Origin: Pantoea trifolii
GTDB lineage: Bacteria; Pseudomonadota; Gammaproteobacteria; Enterobacterales; Enterobacteriaceae
DNA length: 64,000 nucleotides
Direction: 5' to 3'
NCBI RefSeq assembly: GCF_024506435.1
Contig: NZ_JANIET010000001.1
Span: 3,038,001 to 3,102,000, forward strand
The translations under genes and the position numbers were made by a program. Under the pieces are notes generated by a model. The model was not told where the DNA came from and searched no databases. It was given only the letters and a program-made list of their open reading frames with translations. Shown piece after piece: positions 27,954 to 39,600 of the stretch (position 1 is its first letter; each line of letters begins with the position of its first letter).

Positions 27954-27992
27954 GCAATCCCTCTCTTTAAAATGGCTGTTGCAGTGCTGCGC

Positions 27993-29267
27993 TTACTGCA
28001 GCAGCGTGCGCAACGTCGCAGCGGCGTCGCTCTGAGCCAGCGTCTGTTGATCGCCAGTACGCAAGTCTTTCACCACAACCTGGCCCGCTTTCACTTCATC
28101 TTCGCCCAGCACCAGCGCAATGCGTGCGCCCCACTTGTCTGCACGTCCAAACTGCTTCTTGAAGTTACCGCCACCGAAGTTGGTCATTAGCTTCAATGCA
28201 GGATCAGCATCACGCAGTTTTTCCGCCAGTTGCATCGCGGCGGACTGAACGCCCTGCCCCGAAGCGATAACATAGACATCAACAATGCGCGTCGGTTCAA
28301 ATTCTGGATTAACCGCTTGCACCAGCAACACCAAACGCTCCATGCCCATGGCAAAACCAACCGCTGGCGTGGCACGGCCACCCAACTGCTCAACTAAACC
28401 ATCGTAACGTCCGCCACCGCATACGGTGCCCTGCGAACCGAGGCTGCTGGTCACCCATTCAAACACGGTACGGTTGTAGTAATCGAGGCCGCGCACCAGG
28501 CGCTGGTTGATACGATATTTAATGCCCGCGTCGTCCAGCAAGGCGCACAGCCCGCTGAAGTGCTCGCGCGACTCCTCATCAAGGAACTCGCCCAGCGTTG
28601 GCGCATCATTTAACAGTTTCTGGATGTCAGGATTTTTGCTGTCGAGCACGCGCAGTGGATTGGTGTACATGCGGCGTTTGCAATCTTCGTCGAGTACGTC
28701 CTGATGTTGCTCCAGGAACGCCACCAGCGCGCTGCGATAGTTGGCGCGCGCGTCCAGCGAACCGATAGAGTTCAGTTCCAGCTCAACGTGTTCGGCGATA
28801 CCTAACGCTTTCCACCAGCGCGCGGTCATCATAATCAGCTCAGCATCCACGTCCGGGCCTTGCAGACCAAAGACTTCCACACCCATCTGGTGGAACTGAC
28901 GATAACGACCTTTCTGCGGACGCTCGTAGCGGAACATCGGGCCGGTGTACCACAAACGCTGTTCCTGGTTGTACAGCAGGCCGTGCTCAATACCGGCGCG
29001 TACGCAACCTGCGGTACCTTCCGGACGCAGCGTCAGGCTTTCGCCGTTGCGGTCTTCAAAGGTGTACATCTCTTTCTCAACCACGTCGGTGACTTCACCG
29101 ATCGCGCGGCTGAACAACGGGGTGTGCTCAACGATTGGCAGACGGATTTCACTGTAACCATAGCTGGCCAGCACCTGCTTCAGGGTGCCTTCAATACGCT
29201 GCCAAATCGCGGTATCCGCCGGCAGGTAATCGTTCATCCCGCGAATCGCTTGAATATTCTTCGCCAC
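27993..29267 (-). CDS. hisS: Histidyl-tRNA synthetase
   Basis: The class II synthetase has 424 residues, as in E. coli. Motif 2 is [21 protein letters not shown], the histidine-specific motifs are [12 protein letters not shown] and [13 protein letters not shown], motif 3 is [12 protein letters not shown], and the C-terminal anticodon-binding domain (about 330-424) ends the protein. ispG lies upstream with a terminator-like hairpin in the gap; yfgM and bamB follow. Confidence 0.97.
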   Translation of the reverse strand: MAKNIQAIRGMNDYLPADTAIWQRIEGTLKQVLASYGYSEIRLPIVEHTPLFSRAIGEVTDVVEKEMYTFEDRNGESLTLRPEGTAGCVRAGIEHGLLYNQEQRLWYTGPMFRYERPQKGRYRQFHQMGVEVFGLQGPDVDAELIMMTARWWKALGIAEHVELELNSIGSLDARANYRSALVAFLEQHQDVLDEDCKRRMYTNPLRVLDSKNPDIQKLLNDAPTLGEFLDEESREHFSGLCALLDDAGIKYRINQRLVRGLDYYNRTVFEWVTSSLGSQGTVCGGGRYDGLVEQLGGRATPAVGFAMGMERLVLLVQAVNPEFEPTRIVDVYVIASGQGVQSAAMQLAEKLRDADPALKLMTNFGGGNFKKQFGRADKWGARIALVLGEDEVKAGQVVVKDLRTGDQQTLAQSDAAATLRTLLQ

Positions 29268-29285
29268 GTTAGAATCTCTTTAAGA

Positions 29286-29336
29286 CAAAAAAACCTGAGC
29301 GGCATCATACCTTATGAGGATGAAACCGCACAGGTT
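29286..29336 (-). terminator. Terminator-like hairpin between ispG and hisS
   Basis: On the minus strand AACCTGTGCGG pairs with CCGCTCAGGTT around a long loop that can form a second small stem; a run of seven T follows. It would reduce read-through from ispG into hisS. Confidence 0.7.
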
Positions 29337-29373
29337 CAATCACAAACTGGCACGCGACAGGCGCGCACCACGA

Positions 29374-30495
29374 TTATTTTTCCAGCTGCTGCACGTTGAT
29401 GCGGCGGCTTTCATCCAGCATGCTGGCCTTGGCGCGAATACGCGCTTCCAGCTGGTCGATCATGTCGTTGTTATCGAGACGATCACGTTGGCGCACACCA
29501 TCTTCATAGAAGCCGCTTTTCTTGGCGCCACCGGTCACGCCAAGAGTAGACACTGTCGCTTCACCCGGACCGTTCACCACGCATCCGATAATGGAAATAT
29601 CCATCGGCGTGATGATGTCTTCCAGACGCTCTTCCAACGCATTCACCGTGCCGATGACATCAAACTCCTGACGCGAACAGGTCGGGCAGGCGATAAAGTT
29701 GATGCCGCGCGAACGAATGCGCAGAGATTTGAGGATGTCGTAGCCGACTTTGACTTCTTCAACCGGATCGGCCGCCAGCGAAATACGCAGCGTATCGCCA
29801 ATGCCTTCGGCCAGCAGTAAACCTAAACCGATCGCCGATTTCACTGAACCCGCACGCGCGCCGCCCGCTTCGGTGATACCGAGGTGCAGCGGTTGATCGA
29901 TGGCTTTCGCCAGCAGACGATAGGACTCAACGGCAAGGAACACGTCGGAGGCTTTGACGCTCACTTTGAACTGATCAAAATTGAGGCGATCGAGATGATC
30001 CACATGGCGCATCGCGGATTCGAGTAGCGCCTGCGGCGTGGGCTCGCCGTATTTTTCCTGCAGATCTTTTTCCAGCGAACCGGCATTCACGCCGATGCGG
30101 ATCGGAATATTGTAATGACGCGCACAATCCACCACCTGGCGGATACGCTCATTGTTGCCGATGTTGCCTGGATTGATACGCAGACAATCCACGCCATATT
30201 CAGCGACTTTTAGTGCGATGCGATAGTCAAAGTGAATGTCCGCTACCAGCGGCACGTTGACCTGTTGCTTAATCAGTTTGAAGGCTTCAGCCGCATCCAT
30301 CGTAGGAACAGAGACGCGCACGATATCAACCCCGACGCGCTCAAGCTGGCGAATCTGGTTAACGGTGGCGTCCACATCAGTGGTGCGGGTGTTGGTCATT
30401 GACTGAACGGCGATGGGCGCGCCATCGCCAACTGGCACCTTGCCGACGTAAATCCGTGTTGATTTGCGACGGATAATGGGTGCTTCGTTATGCAT
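29374..30495 (-). CDS. ispG: 4-hydroxy-3-methylbut-2-enyl diphosphate synthase
   Basis: IspG converts MEcPP to HMBPP in the MEP isoprenoid pathway with a [4Fe-4S] cluster. The product has 373 residues (E. coli 372). The cluster cysteines are in [12 protein letters not shown] and [10 protein letters not shown] at the C-terminal domain, with a TIM-barrel before them ([20 protein letters not shown]). I chose the ATG giving [13 protein letters not shown] because it matches E. coli and follows GGAGAG; an upstream in-frame start would add five residues. As a Fe-S enzyme it depends on cluster supply, notable given the reduced isc locus 15 kb away. Confidence 0.96.
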   Translation of the reverse strand: MHNEAPIIRRKSTRIYVGKVPVGDGAPIAVQSMTNTRTTDVDATVNQIRQLERVGVDIVRVSVPTMDAAEAFKLIKQQVNVPLVADIHFDYRIALKVAEYGVDCLRINPGNIGNNERIRQVVDCARHYNIPIRIGVNAGSLEKDLQEKYGEPTPQALLESAMRHVDHLDRLNFDQFKVSVKASDVFLAVESYRLLAKAIDQPLHLGITEAGGARAGSVKSAIGLGLLLAEGIGDTLRISLAADPVEEVKVGYDILKSLRIRSRGINFIACPTCSRQEFDVIGTVNALEERLEDIITPMDISIIGCVVNGPGEATVSTLGVTGGAKKSGFYEDGVRQRDRLDNNDMIDQLEARIRAKASMLDESRRINVQQLEK

Positions 30496-30533
30496 ATTCT
30501 CTCTCCACAATTACCCGGAAAGCGCGCTGCGCG

Positions 30534-31550
30534 TTATTGCGCACCCAGCGTCAGACGGGCAACCTGGTTATTACGGATAAAACGACTTAAATCAACGGGC
30601 TGATTCTGATATTGCACGTCAACCGCACCTGGTGCGCCAATTTTCAGACGATACGGAGCCGTTCCGGACAAACTCAGCTTACCGCCGCTACGTTGCAGAC
30701 CGCTGAACAACTTCTTGCCGGTCGCATCGCTGACTTCCAGCCAGCAATCGGCTTTGAAGTTCATCACGATGGCATTCGGATCGCCTGCCGGTTGGCTGAC
30801 AGCCGCATTTCCGGTAGGCATCTGGCCGGCAGGAACGCTGTTCGCTGGCGCCGGAGACGTCGCCGCTGGCGGCGCCGTATCAATTGGTGCCTGGCTCGGC
30901 GAAACCACGGCGTTGTCGCTGCCGTTGGTTTGCGCTGGAGTGCTAGTGCTCGCCGCAGGTGCGGCGGTGTTACTTTCCGGCGTGGCGACAGCGCCAGCAC
31001 CGTTATCAATTGGCGTACCGGCTGCGTTGGTATCTGCATCGGCATTGCTGTCGGTGCTGTTGTCGCCCAATGGAATCGACTGGCTATTGTCGCCGCTGCC
31101 GTTTTGATCGGCCATCGACACCAAATCAGCCTGGGACGCTTTATGGTTCTGCCACCACCACGCACCGGTTAAACCGACTACGACAAAAATCACCAACCAG
31201 GTGAAGATCATCAGCCAGCCATCGCGCTTTTTACGACGCTTACCCAATGAGAAGCTCTGCATTGGCTCGATCTTGGCCGCGCGCACCGGAGCCTGTTTTG
31301 CCATCATCGGCAGCAGGTCATCTTCCGGCACATGCACCAGTCGGGCATAGGAGCGAATGTATCCGCGCAGGAATGTCGAAGCTAAATCAGCGGGTGACTT
31401 ATCCTCTTCAATATCACGCACGGTAGTAAGTTTCAGGCACAGGCGTTCAGCGACGTTTTGCTGGGTCAGCCCCATCTGCTCACGGGCCAGACGCAGGCGT
31501 TCACCTGTGGAATGTACTGCAGAATTCTCTTGAGTGGCTTCAGTATTCAT
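30534..31550 (-). CDS. rodZ: Cytoskeletal membrane protein RodZ
   Basis: RodZ links MreB filaments to the elongasome and sets rod shape. The 338 residues show a cytosolic HTH domain of the Xre type (about 15-85, [19 protein letters not shown]), one membrane helix (about 114-136, [22 protein letters not shown] described in part), a low-complexity Ala/Thr/Pro/Asn-rich periplasmic linker (about 145-250), and a C-terminal DUF4115 beta domain (about 262-338). The gene overlaps the end of pilW by 11 bases and precedes ispG, forming a pilW-rodZ-ispG run. Confidence 0.93.
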   Translation of the reverse strand: MNTEATQENSAVHSTGERLRLAREQMGLTQQNVAERLCLKLTTVRDIEEDKSPADLASTFLRGYIRSYARLVHVPEDDLLPMMAKQAPVRAAKIEPMQSFSLGKRRKKRDGWLMIFTWLVIFVVVGLTGAWWWQNHKASQADLVSMADQNGSGDNSQSIPLGDNSTDSNADADTNAAGTPIDNGAGAVATPESNTAAPAASTSTPAQTNGSDNAVVSPSQAPIDTAPPAATSPAPANSVPAGQMPTGNAAVSQPAGDPNAIVMNFKADCWLEVSDATGKKLFSGLQRSGGKLSLSGTAPYRLKIGAPGAVDVQYQNQPVDLSRFIRNNQVARLTLGAQ

Positions 31551-32274
31551 TAGCTAAATAACGCTGGTACTGTATCGATTGTGGAAAACTTCGCGCCAAC
31601 CGGTCGCCATAACGTGTAACGTCAGCAGCGTTTCCCTGTTGCGCGGCGAAACGTATCTGTAACCACAGGCTCTCTGCCGTTGTTGGCAAACGCTGATGGT
31701 AAACTTCTAAAAGCAGCGGAACCGACTGCTGTTCCTGCTGTTCAAGCCGCCTTTCCACTTCCCTTAGCAGTTGACTGCCCTGCTCCGGTGCGGCATCCAG
31801 CGCATAACCTAACTGCTCGCGCGCTGCGGCACTCTCATCAGCCTGCAGGTAACAATAGCCCGAAAACAGGAATGCATCCTGACGAGCATCGATTTCCTGC
31901 GCCTCAATGGCCAGCTTAAACTGTTGATGCGCTTCGTCATACTGCCTTAAACCGCAGAGAAACGCACCGTAATTGTTAGCCACATAACCATTCAGCGGCG
32001 CTAACTGCTGCGCCCGCTGATAGTGCCAGCGGGTTTGTGCGCTGTTCTGCTGCGCCTGTGCCACCCGAGCAAGGGCCAACGGGACGCGATAATCTTTCGG
32101 CGCTGCCTGCTGAGCACGCAATAAATTGCGCTGTGCAGCGGCATAATCCTTCACCGCCAGATAGTGCAATCCGAGCTGCAAACGAATATCCGCTGCGCTT
32201 TGCCTTGCGGGATAATTGACACAACCGGTTACAAGAAAGCTAGCCAGAATCGCTACGGGTAATCCTTTACGCAT
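31540..32274 (-). CDS. pilW: Type IV pilus biogenesis/stability lipoprotein PilW
   Basis: PilW (PilF) is an outer membrane TPR lipoprotein that helps the PilQ secretin assemble. The product has 244 residues with a lipobox LVTGC (Cys at about 18) and TPR units such as [25 protein letters not shown] took the ATG giving [18 protein letters not shown], preceded by GGAGAGA; the open frame is 13 codons longer but would bury the signal peptide. Together with rodZ it forms a cell-envelope pair. Whether this strain makes type IV pili cannot be told from the window. Confidence 0.85.
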   Translation of the reverse strand: MRKGLPVAILASFLVTGCVNYPARQSAADIRLQLGLHYLAVKDYAAAQRNLLRAQQAAPKDYRVPLALARVAQAQQNSAQTRWHYQRAQQLAPLNGYVANNYGAFLCGLRQYDEAHQQFKLAIEAQEIDARQDAFLFSGYCYLQADESAAAREQLGYALDAAPEQGSQLLREVERRLEQQEQQSVPLLLEVYHQRLPTTAESLWLQIRFAAQQGNAADVTRYGDRLARSFPQSIQYQRYLANEY

Positions 32275-32349
32275 TTCAGTCTCTCCATAAAAAATATGCG
32301 GAGAGACTGACATGAGTTACGCCCGGTGAATATCAGCAGGCGCTGGCTT

Positions 32350-33519
32350 TCAGAGCGCCTTCACAGAGATGGCTTCACCCGCCATTTTCTTACGCAGCGT
32401 ACGCTTGGTACGGTCGATCACATCGCCCGCCAGCTGACCACAAGCAGCGTCGATATCGTCACCACGGGTTTTACGCACGATGGTGGTGAAACCGTAATCC
32501 ATCAGGACTTTGGAGAAGCGATCGATACGGCTGTTGGAGCTACGGCCATACGGCGCGCCGGGGAACGGGTTCCATGGAATCAGGTTGATTTTGCACGGCG
32601 TCTCTTTCAGCAGTGCCGCCAGTTCATGCGCGTTGTCGGTGCTGTCATTGACGTGATCCAACATCACGTACTCAATGGTGACACGGCCCTGATTGGCGTT
32701 GGACTTGCCGATGTAGCGTTTTACCGCCGCAAGGAAAGTCTCGATGTTGTACTTTTTGTTGATCGGCACGATCTCGTCACGAATGGCATCGTTCGGCGCG
32801 TGCAGCGAAATTGCCAGCGCTACGTCGATCATGTCGCCCAGCTTATCCAGCGCCGGCACTACACCCGAAGTGGAGAGCGTAACGCGACGTTTTGACAGGC
32901 CGAAACCGAAGTCATCCAGCATGATGTCCATTGCTGGAACCACATTGTTCAGGTTCAGCAGCGGCTCACCCATGCCCATCATCACCACGTTGGTGATCGG
33001 ACGCTGACCGGTAATTTTTGCGGCACCGATAATTTTCGCGGCGCGCCATACCTGGCCGATAATTTCTGATACGCGCAGGTTGCGGTTAAAGCCCTGCTGC
33101 GCCGTCGAACAGAATTTGCACTCCAGCGCACAGCCTACCTGCGAAGAGACGCACAAGGTTGCGCGATCCGCTTCAGGGATATAGACGGTTTCAACCAGCT
33201 GGTCGCCCACGCGAATCGCCCATTTAATGGTGCCATCGGTGGAACGCATCTCTTCCGCCACTTCCGGCGCACGGATTTCAGCGCGCTGCATCAGCTTACC
33301 GCGCAGCACTTTGTTGATGTCGGTCATCTGCTCGAAATCATCGCAGCAGTAGTGATACATCCACTTCATGACCTGATCGGCACGGAACGGCTTTTCGCCC
33401 ATCTCAAGAAAGAATTCGCGCATCTGCTGACGGTTAAGATCCAGCAGGTTAATTTTTTCGTTTTTTGGGGAAACAACCACGGGGGAAGCGGACGACGGCG
33501 TCACAATCTGTTCGGACAT
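32350..33519 (-). CDS. rlmN: Dual-specificity rRNA/tRNA methyltransferase RlmN
   Basis: RlmN is a radical-SAM enzyme that methylates C2 of A2503 in 23S rRNA and A37 in some tRNAs. The 389 residues have the CALECKFCS cluster motif (CxxxCxxC, about residues 125-132), the GGEP-type segment [12 protein letters not shown], and a C-terminal catalytic cysteine in [11 protein letters not shown]. It uses a [4Fe-4S] cluster. The gene lies between ndk and pilW as in relatives of E. coli. Confidence 0.96.
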   Translation of the reverse strand: MSEQIVTPSSASPVVVSPKNEKINLLDLNRQQMREFFLEMGEKPFRADQVMKWMYHYCCDDFEQMTDINKVLRGKLMQRAEIRAPEVAEEMRSTDGTIKWAIRVGDQLVETVYIPEADRATLCVSSQVGCALECKFCSTAQQGFNRNLRVSEIIGQVWRAAKIIGAAKITGQRPITNVVMMGMGEPLLNLNNVVPAMDIMLDDFGFGLSKRRVTLSTSGVVPALDKLGDMIDVALAISLHAPNDAIRDEIVPINKKYNIETFLAAVKRYIGKSNANQGRVTIEYVMLDHVNDSTDNAHELAALLKETPCKINLIPWNPFPGAPYGRSSNSRIDRFSKVLMDYGFTTIVRKTRGDDIDAACGQLAGDVIDRTKRTLRKKMAGEAISVKAL

Positions 33520-33567
33520 AATGTTCTCTGGCCTCGTTGTTACACGTTACGGCTCTGGTTAATAGTA

Positions 33568-33613
33568 GGAAAAAAACAGCGCCCTCGCTGAGACTGGCTC
33601 AACAAGGGCGCAT
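33568..33613 (-). terminator. Terminator of ndk
   Basis: On the minus strand GCGCCCT pairs with AGGGCGC around a loop with a smaller inner stem, followed by TGTTTTTTTCC. It lies about 95 bases after the ndk stop. Confidence 0.7.
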
Positions 33614-33707
33614 AATTGTACTACATCTGCTGCATGATGCCAGGGGAACCGTTTCACAGATGTTGAACAGCTGTAAAGACGCGTGTCCGCCTGGGCGATC
33701 AACGCAT

Positions 33708-34139
33708 TTAGCGAGTGCGTGGGCAGACTTCGTTTTCTGCGAAGAAGTACGCGATTTCGCGTGCTGCAGATTCAGCAGAGTCAGAACCGTGGGTTGCGTT
33801 CTCGGTGAAGCTGTCCGCGTAATCCGCACGCAGAGTACCTGCCAGCGCGTTGTCTGGGTTAGTTGCACCCATCAGATCGCGGTGACGCTGAACGGCGTTT
33901 TCGCCTTCCAGTACAGAAACCACAACTGGGCCAGAAGTCATGAATTCAACCAGACCATCAAAGAATGGACGGCCTTTGTGCTCAGCGTAGAAGCCTTCAG
34001 CCTGCTCTTTGGTCAGGTGCAGCATTTTTGCGCCAACGATTTTGAAGCCCGCGCTTTCAAAACGGTTATAGATTGCACCAATCACGTTCTTAGCGACGGC
34101 GTTTGGTTTCACGATTGAGAAAGTACGTTCGATTGCCAT
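33708..34139 (-). CDS. ndk: Nucleoside diphosphate kinase
   Basis: Ndk balances nucleoside triphosphate pools by moving the gamma phosphate through a phosphohistidine. It has 143 residues, as in E. coli. The active-site histidine is in [15 protein letters not shown] (His 117-118 region), and the opening [17 protein letters not shown] is conserved. It is a single-gene unit with its own terminator. Confidence 0.97.
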   Translation of the reverse strand: MAIERTFSIVKPNAVAKNVIGAIYNRFESAGFKIVGAKMLHLTKEQAEGFYAEHKGRPFFDGLVEFMTSGPVVVSVLEGENAVQRHRDLMGATNPDNALAGTLRADYADSFTENATHGSDSAESAAREIAYFFAENEVCPRTR

Positions 34140-34307
34140 GTTGACCTCTAGTTAGCATCCTGAAGAATCCGGGAGCTCCTCCCGGTAAGAAAACGCGCCG
34201 ATTATAGGGATATCATGGCGCGTTGCCTATTAGCGATTAGCGGAATTATTGAAAATAATTGATTTTTGTCGGGGCGCGCAGGCAAAAAGTATGCCATATC
34301 CATGCAC

Positions 34308-36632
34308 TCAACCGCGGGTAAAGGCCACCGATGAGAGCTGCCCCGCTTCATCCATCACCACCAGTTGATAACTGCCCGGCTCATCCAGCACCAGCGCCGC
34401 ACCCTTATTATTCGCGTCCCGCTCCAGCGGCTGCCCGTTTAAAAACCACCAGCGCTGCTCACCTTGTCCGCCCTGCACCGCTACCGGCATCACCAGCACC
34501 ACTTTGCCCGGCAGCGGCTGTACGCGCTGGCCGTTGATCACACCGGTAATCACCATCGGTGGCGCATTGCCCTGATTGAGTGGCGGACAAGCGGGATCAA
34601 TCGGCGGCAAGCGCTGCGCACGGCGTTCAGCAACCGGCAGCCAGGGTTCAAGCGGCAGCGGCCACATCAGGCGCTCGCGACTTTGTGCATCCGGGCAGTC
34701 TGCTGCTACGCGCAATCCCCGGCTATTCTGCCAGTAACGCTGGCGCAAACCATTAACGCCTTCCTGCCCCGGCGCCAGCAGCGTTGGCGGTACGGTTTGA
34801 TTCAATACCCAACTCTGACGACGTTGACGACAGTTCTCGTCGCCGAGGGGCAACGGCTGACCGCCAGGCCAGCAAATGCTCATGGCGCTGACCGCTTGCG
34901 GGCGCGGATCGCGCGGCGCACCGTTCACTGGCATATGGCCAGCCAGCAGATTATTGACCTGATTCATCACCGGTACCGCCGAAGCAAAACCAAATTGCCC
35001 GGCGACCGGTGTCGCATCCGGTCGCCCAACCCACACGCCAATCAGATAGCGCGGGGTAATGCCAATCGTCCATGCATCGCGATAGCCGTAGCTGGTCCCG
35101 GTTTTCCACGCCAAAGGCGCAATCTCCGGCACCGCGCCGCTGGCCGGCGGTTGCGCCGCGCCAGCCAGAATGCGCCGCACAATCCATGCTGCGCCCGGCG
35201 ACAACAGCGGCCTCTCCTGCAGCGGCTGTGTCGTCAGCCAGCGCAACTGCGCCGCGTTGCCGTGACGGGCAAAGGCGCTGTAGGCCGCCACAATCTCATC
35301 CATGCGTGCGCCGGTGCCGCCCAGCACCAGCGACAGATTGGGTTCTGCACCGGCAGGAAAGCGCAGATTCAATCCGACGTTACGCAAGCGCGCGGCGACG
35401 GTTTTTGGCCCCAGCGCATCCAGCAACTGCACCGCCGGGAGATTGAGCGATCGCTCCAGCGCATCGCTGGCGCTCACCGGTCCGTGAAAGCCCGAGTCAA
35501 AGTTGCCGGGACGATAGTCACCGAAGCGGCGCGGCACATCCTGCAGCAGCGATTCGCCATGAATTAGTCCATCGTCCAGCGCCATGCCATAGACAAAGGG
35601 CTTCAGCACCGATCCTGGCGATCGCACGCTGGCGATCATATCGACGTGACCAAAACGGCTGTCGTCATTGAAATCCACCGATCCGACATAGCCGCGCACT
35701 TTCATGTTTTGGTGATCCACCACCAGCAGCGCCAGCGAGGTGCGCGGCGGCAAGTTGCTTTTCAGCGACGCTGCCAAATTCTCGAGTTCGCGCTGCAGCG
35801 ACACATCAAGGGTTGAGGTGATTTTGTTGTCGGGTGACAGCGACAACAATCGGCGAGCCAGCAGCGGCGCACGTTGCGGCATTTGGCGCGGCGGCAGCCA
35901 CACCGCTTCTTGTTTGATATCGGCGACATCCTGCTCTGACCAGACGTGATATTGCGCAAGGCGATCCAGCACTTTATTGCGTGCGGCTTCGGCGCGCTGT
36001 GGCCAGCGGTCCGGACGCAGGCGGCTCGGCGCCTGTGGCAGCACCGCCAGCAGCGCCGCTTCACCTTTGGTGAGCTGGGACGGCGGTTTGCCCAGCCACA
36101 TCCAGCTTGCCGCGCCAACGCCCTCAACCGTGCCACCAAAAGGGGCACGATTGAGATACAGCGTGAGGATATCGCGTTTGGAGAGATGATATTCAAGCTG
36201 CAGCGCGCGCCACGCCTGCACCACTTTACCGCGCAGCGTGCGCGGTTGCGGATCGATAAGCCGCGCCACCTGCATGGTGAGCGTGCTGCCGCCGGAGACC
36301 ACGCCGTGATGCAGTACGTTCTGCCCGACGGCGCGCACAATCGCCATCGGATTGATGCCGGGATGCTGCCAGAACCAGCGGTCTTCGTAGGTCAGCAGCG
36401 CCTCGATATAAGCGGGCGAGACATCCTGCAGCGTCACCGGATAGCGCCACACGCCTTGCTGGTCAGCAAAGCGCCACAGTGGCGTACCGTCTTCGGCTAC
36501 TACCACGCGCGCCGGCTGCAAATCACGCAGCGGCAATGGCGTAAGTCGATCCAGCAGCCACAGCGCGGCCAGTAAAATCAGTGAAAAAAGCGGCAGCCAG
36601 CGCCACCGCTTTAGTCGCTTACTTCCAGACAT
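34308..36632 (-). CDS. pbpC: Penicillin-binding protein 1C
   Basis: PBP1C is a class A bifunctional peptidoglycan synthase. The 774 residues (E. coli 770) have one membrane anchor (about 11-27), a GT51 glycosyltransferase domain with TYEDRWFWQHPGINP and GGSTLTMQVARL (about 80-245), a transpeptidase domain with SPGSVLKPF (nucleophilic Ser, SxxK) and KTGTSYGYRDAW, and a C-terminal BiPBP_C domain (about 685-770). It starts six bases after the alpha-2-macroglobulin gene ends. That pairing is common, and the macroglobulin is thought to protect the cell where peptidoglycan is repaired. Confidence 0.96.
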   Translation of the reverse strand: MSGSKRLKRWRWLPLFSLILLAALWLLDRLTPLPLRDLQPARVVVAEDGTPLWRFADQQGVWRYPVTLQDVSPAYIEALLTYEDRWFWQHPGINPMAIVRAVGQNVLHHGVVSGGSTLTMQVARLIDPQPRTLRGKVVQAWRALQLEYHLSKRDILTLYLNRAPFGGTVEGVGAASWMWLGKPPSQLTKGEAALLAVLPQAPSRLRPDRWPQRAEAARNKVLDRLAQYHVWSEQDVADIKQEAVWLPPRQMPQRAPLLARRLLSLSPDNKITSTLDVSLQRELENLAASLKSNLPPRTSLALLVVDHQNMKVRGYVGSVDFNDDSRFGHVDMIASVRSPGSVLKPFVYGMALDDGLIHGESLLQDVPRRFGDYRPGNFDSGFHGPVSASDALERSLNLPAVQLLDALGPKTVAARLRNVGLNLRFPAGAEPNLSLVLGGTGARMDEIVAAYSAFARHGNAAQLRWLTTQPLQERPLLSPGAAWIVRRILAGAAQPPASGAVPEIAPLAWKTGTSYGYRDAWTIGITPRYLIGVWVGRPDATPVAGQFGFASAVPVMNQVNNLLAGHMPVNGAPRDPRPQAVSAMSICWPGGQPLPLGDENCRQRRQSWVLNQTVPPTLLAPGQEGVNGLRQRYWQNSRGLRVAADCPDAQSRERLMWPLPLEPWLPVAERRAQRLPPIDPACPPLNQGNAPPMVITGVINGQRVQPLPGKVVLVMPVAVQGGQGEQRWWFLNGQPLERDANNKGAALVLDEPGSYQLVVMDEAGQLSSVAFTRG

Positions 36633-36638
36633 TAAGGG

Positions 36639-39600
36639 TTAACGCACATTGAGTTTTTCCGGCGTGCTGCCAATCGCGCGCCATTCCGGCACATACATCG
36701 ATTCCACCTGTGGCGGCGGCAGGCGATAGCTGCCCGGCGTCACCGCGCGCGCCAGATACAACAACGTGCCCGGCGTGTAGCCATCCAGCGCCAGCGCGGC
36801 GACAAAACGGTCGTCACGGAATTCGATATGCTTAATGTTGGCTTGCTGCATATCCATCATGCTCTCTTTCAGCGCATCGGCGCTGTCGCCTAAACTGGCG
36901 CTGCTGTCGCTCAGGTTCTGGTTTTCCAGCTCAAGTCCAGCAGGCAGCAGATCCACCACCAGCGCATCACTGACGCGCTCGCTAGCCGCGACTTTGAGCC
37001 GCACCACCAGCAGTTCGCCACTTTTCAGGTTGGTTAGATCCGCTGGCTTACCATCCAGCGTGAAGTACTCACGACTGATCTGCAGCACGTTGCTCATCGG
37101 CGACGGTGCGGTGCGCGGATAGCCCACCACATTTAGCGTGCCGTAAAGCGGCGACGAATTGTCGCTTTTCACCGACACGCCCTGACGCAGCTGATCTTCC
37201 GTCATACCAATATTGAGCGGCTGATTGCTGCTGAGCGGTTCCGCTTTGCCTTGTAGTGTCGCCTGCCAGCTTTCGCCTTTATGCTGCTGCAAGGTGCGGG
37301 CGGCGAGGAACAACGCGTTGTTTTCCTGCGTCGAGAACCAGCGCTGTCCGTGCACCGCTTTCGCCAGATCGATCAGCAACGGACCTTGCATCTCCGGCAG
37401 CAGCTGGTTTTCCGTCAGCAGCGACAGAATCAGCGCGCGATCGCGCACCGGGCTGCCGTAATCGCCGAGCCAGTTGTTCGGCTTACGTTCCAGGCCAATG
37501 CCCTGCGCCAGCGCCAGTTGTGCACGCTGTTGATCGCCCATCAGCTTCAACGCCACGCCAAGCTGCACCATCGCCAGACCCGATTTCGCCTGATCGCGTT
37601 TTTCATACAGCGCACGCAACGCACCGAGCGGTGCCTGCTGCTGACGTGCCAGCACCAATCCGGCATAGGCCTGCACGCTGAAACGCAAACCATCGGCATC
37701 GCTGCTCCAGCTGGTTTCGATCTGCGTGGGATCCTGCAGATAGCGCAGCAGACGCTCGTCGGCACGGGTAATCACGCCATCCGGCACGCTGTAGCCGGCT
37801 TCGCTGGCGCGCAGCAGGAAATCAGTGACGTAAGCCGTCAGCCAAAACTCTTCCTGACTCTCTTTGCTCCACAAACCAAAGCTGCCGTTGCCGCGCTGCA
37901 TGCCGGCAAGGCGCGCGATGCCAGTATCAATCGAGGCACGACGCGCTTCATCATTGCTGGTTTTGATGCCCATCGCCGTCAACTGCGCATGGTTGGTGAA
38001 TACCGACGGCCAAATGCCGCTGGCGGTCTGTTCAAGGCAGCCATAAGGATAGGCATACAGCGAGCTGATATAGCTGGCGATATTCAGCGGTGGACGGTTG
38101 CTGAGCGACAGCTGTCCGCTCAACGTATCCTGCTGCAAGCCGTTGAAGGCGCTCGCCATCACCTGCCAGCTTTGGCCGGTTTGCATCACGTTATCGAAGC
38201 TTAGCGTTTGTGCCGGATAAGCCGGACGCACGCCAATTTTCCATTTGCGCTCGCTGGCTGCCAGCGTTTCGCCCGGCAAACTCATGCCGGACACCTTGAC
38301 CTGCACATCGCCCTCACCAAAGCCGCCCTGCGCTTTGACCGGAATTTGCAAAGTGGTGCGCGCGCCTTTCGCCAGCTGCACGCTGGCGGGGATCTGGCCG
38401 TTGAGCGCGATCTGGCCACTGGCCGTGACGTTGATTTTCAGCGTCTGCGGTTGATCGGTGAGGTTGGTGAGATCCAGCGCCAGCGTGGATTGATCGCCGC
38501 TGGCAAGGAAACGCGGTGTCGCCAGTTCACTGATCAACGGCGCAGCGACCACCAGCTTGCGATCGGCCGAGCCGAAGCTGTCGGCGCTCCACACCTGCGC
38601 CATTAAACGCAGTTCGCCATTAAACGCCGGAATCGGCAGTTCCAGCGTACCTTCGCCGTTGGCATCCAGCATTACCGGCTGCAACTGCTGCGCCACGATC
38701 TGCACCTCAGTAATCGGCTTTTTACCGCCGCGCGACAGCGCATCGGCATCGTCGCCGTCACCACCGAAACGCAGCGCGGCCAGCTTGCCACCGCCTTCAA
38801 TCAGCTGACCGAACACATCGTACTGATCTGCGTTGTAGCGCTTGCGGCCAAAAAACGCGTCCCACGGATTCGGGGTTTTGTAGTCGGTAATGTTGAGCAC
38901 GCCGCTGTCCACCGCCGAGAGCAATACCTGAACCTGCTGCGGCAACGCGCCACCTTCACGGCTGGCTTTGACCTTCACTTTTAGCGTCTGCTCAGGACGG
39001 ATTTTATCTGACGCGTCGAGCGCTACGCTGAGGCGACGCGCTTCGGTCGCCATCGGCAGATGCAGCAAGCCCACCGCACGTTTCGGCGTGACGCCGCTGG
39101 CTTTGTCGCCATCACGCACCACGATGGCGCTGAGATAGAGATCGTGTCGCTTCCAGCTGTCGCTAATCGGTACATCAATGGTTGCGCCGCCGGCCGGAAC
39201 CTCCAGCGGTTGCCACCACAGCGTGCCGCTGCTGGATTCCACCATCAGATAACCTTTACCGGCAGCAGGCGATTCCACCTGCACGTGCGCGGTGTCGCCC
39301 GCCTGATAGGCGGTTTTATCGATTTTCAGTTTGACCTGATCCGGACGCAGCGCGCCGGTGCCGTTGGTGTTGTCCTGCCACCCGTATCCGGCCTGGAAGC
39401 GCACACTGCTAATGATGTTGTCGCCGGCATGCACTTCCAGGCGATAGGTGCCCCACTCCACCGGGAAGCTCACTTTCTGGCTGCCGCCCGCCGCAATGGT
39501 GATGCGCTGCTGCTCCTCCTGCAGATCCTTTTGATCGAAGCGCGACTGCCAGCCTTCGCTGTCGGAGAAGCTCCAGTAATAGTCGCGGCGTTCGTGGATC

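Noticed and set aside
34464..35567. 367-residue open frame on the plus strand inside pbpC
   Set aside because: It is antisense to a full-length conserved PBP1C with intact motifs; its composition (Arg, His, Gln rich) is typical of a frame mirrored from a GC-rich gene.
37281..38204. 307-residue open frame on the plus strand inside the alpha-2-macroglobulin gene
   Set aside because: Same reasons: antisense to conserved coding sequence and no protein-like pattern.
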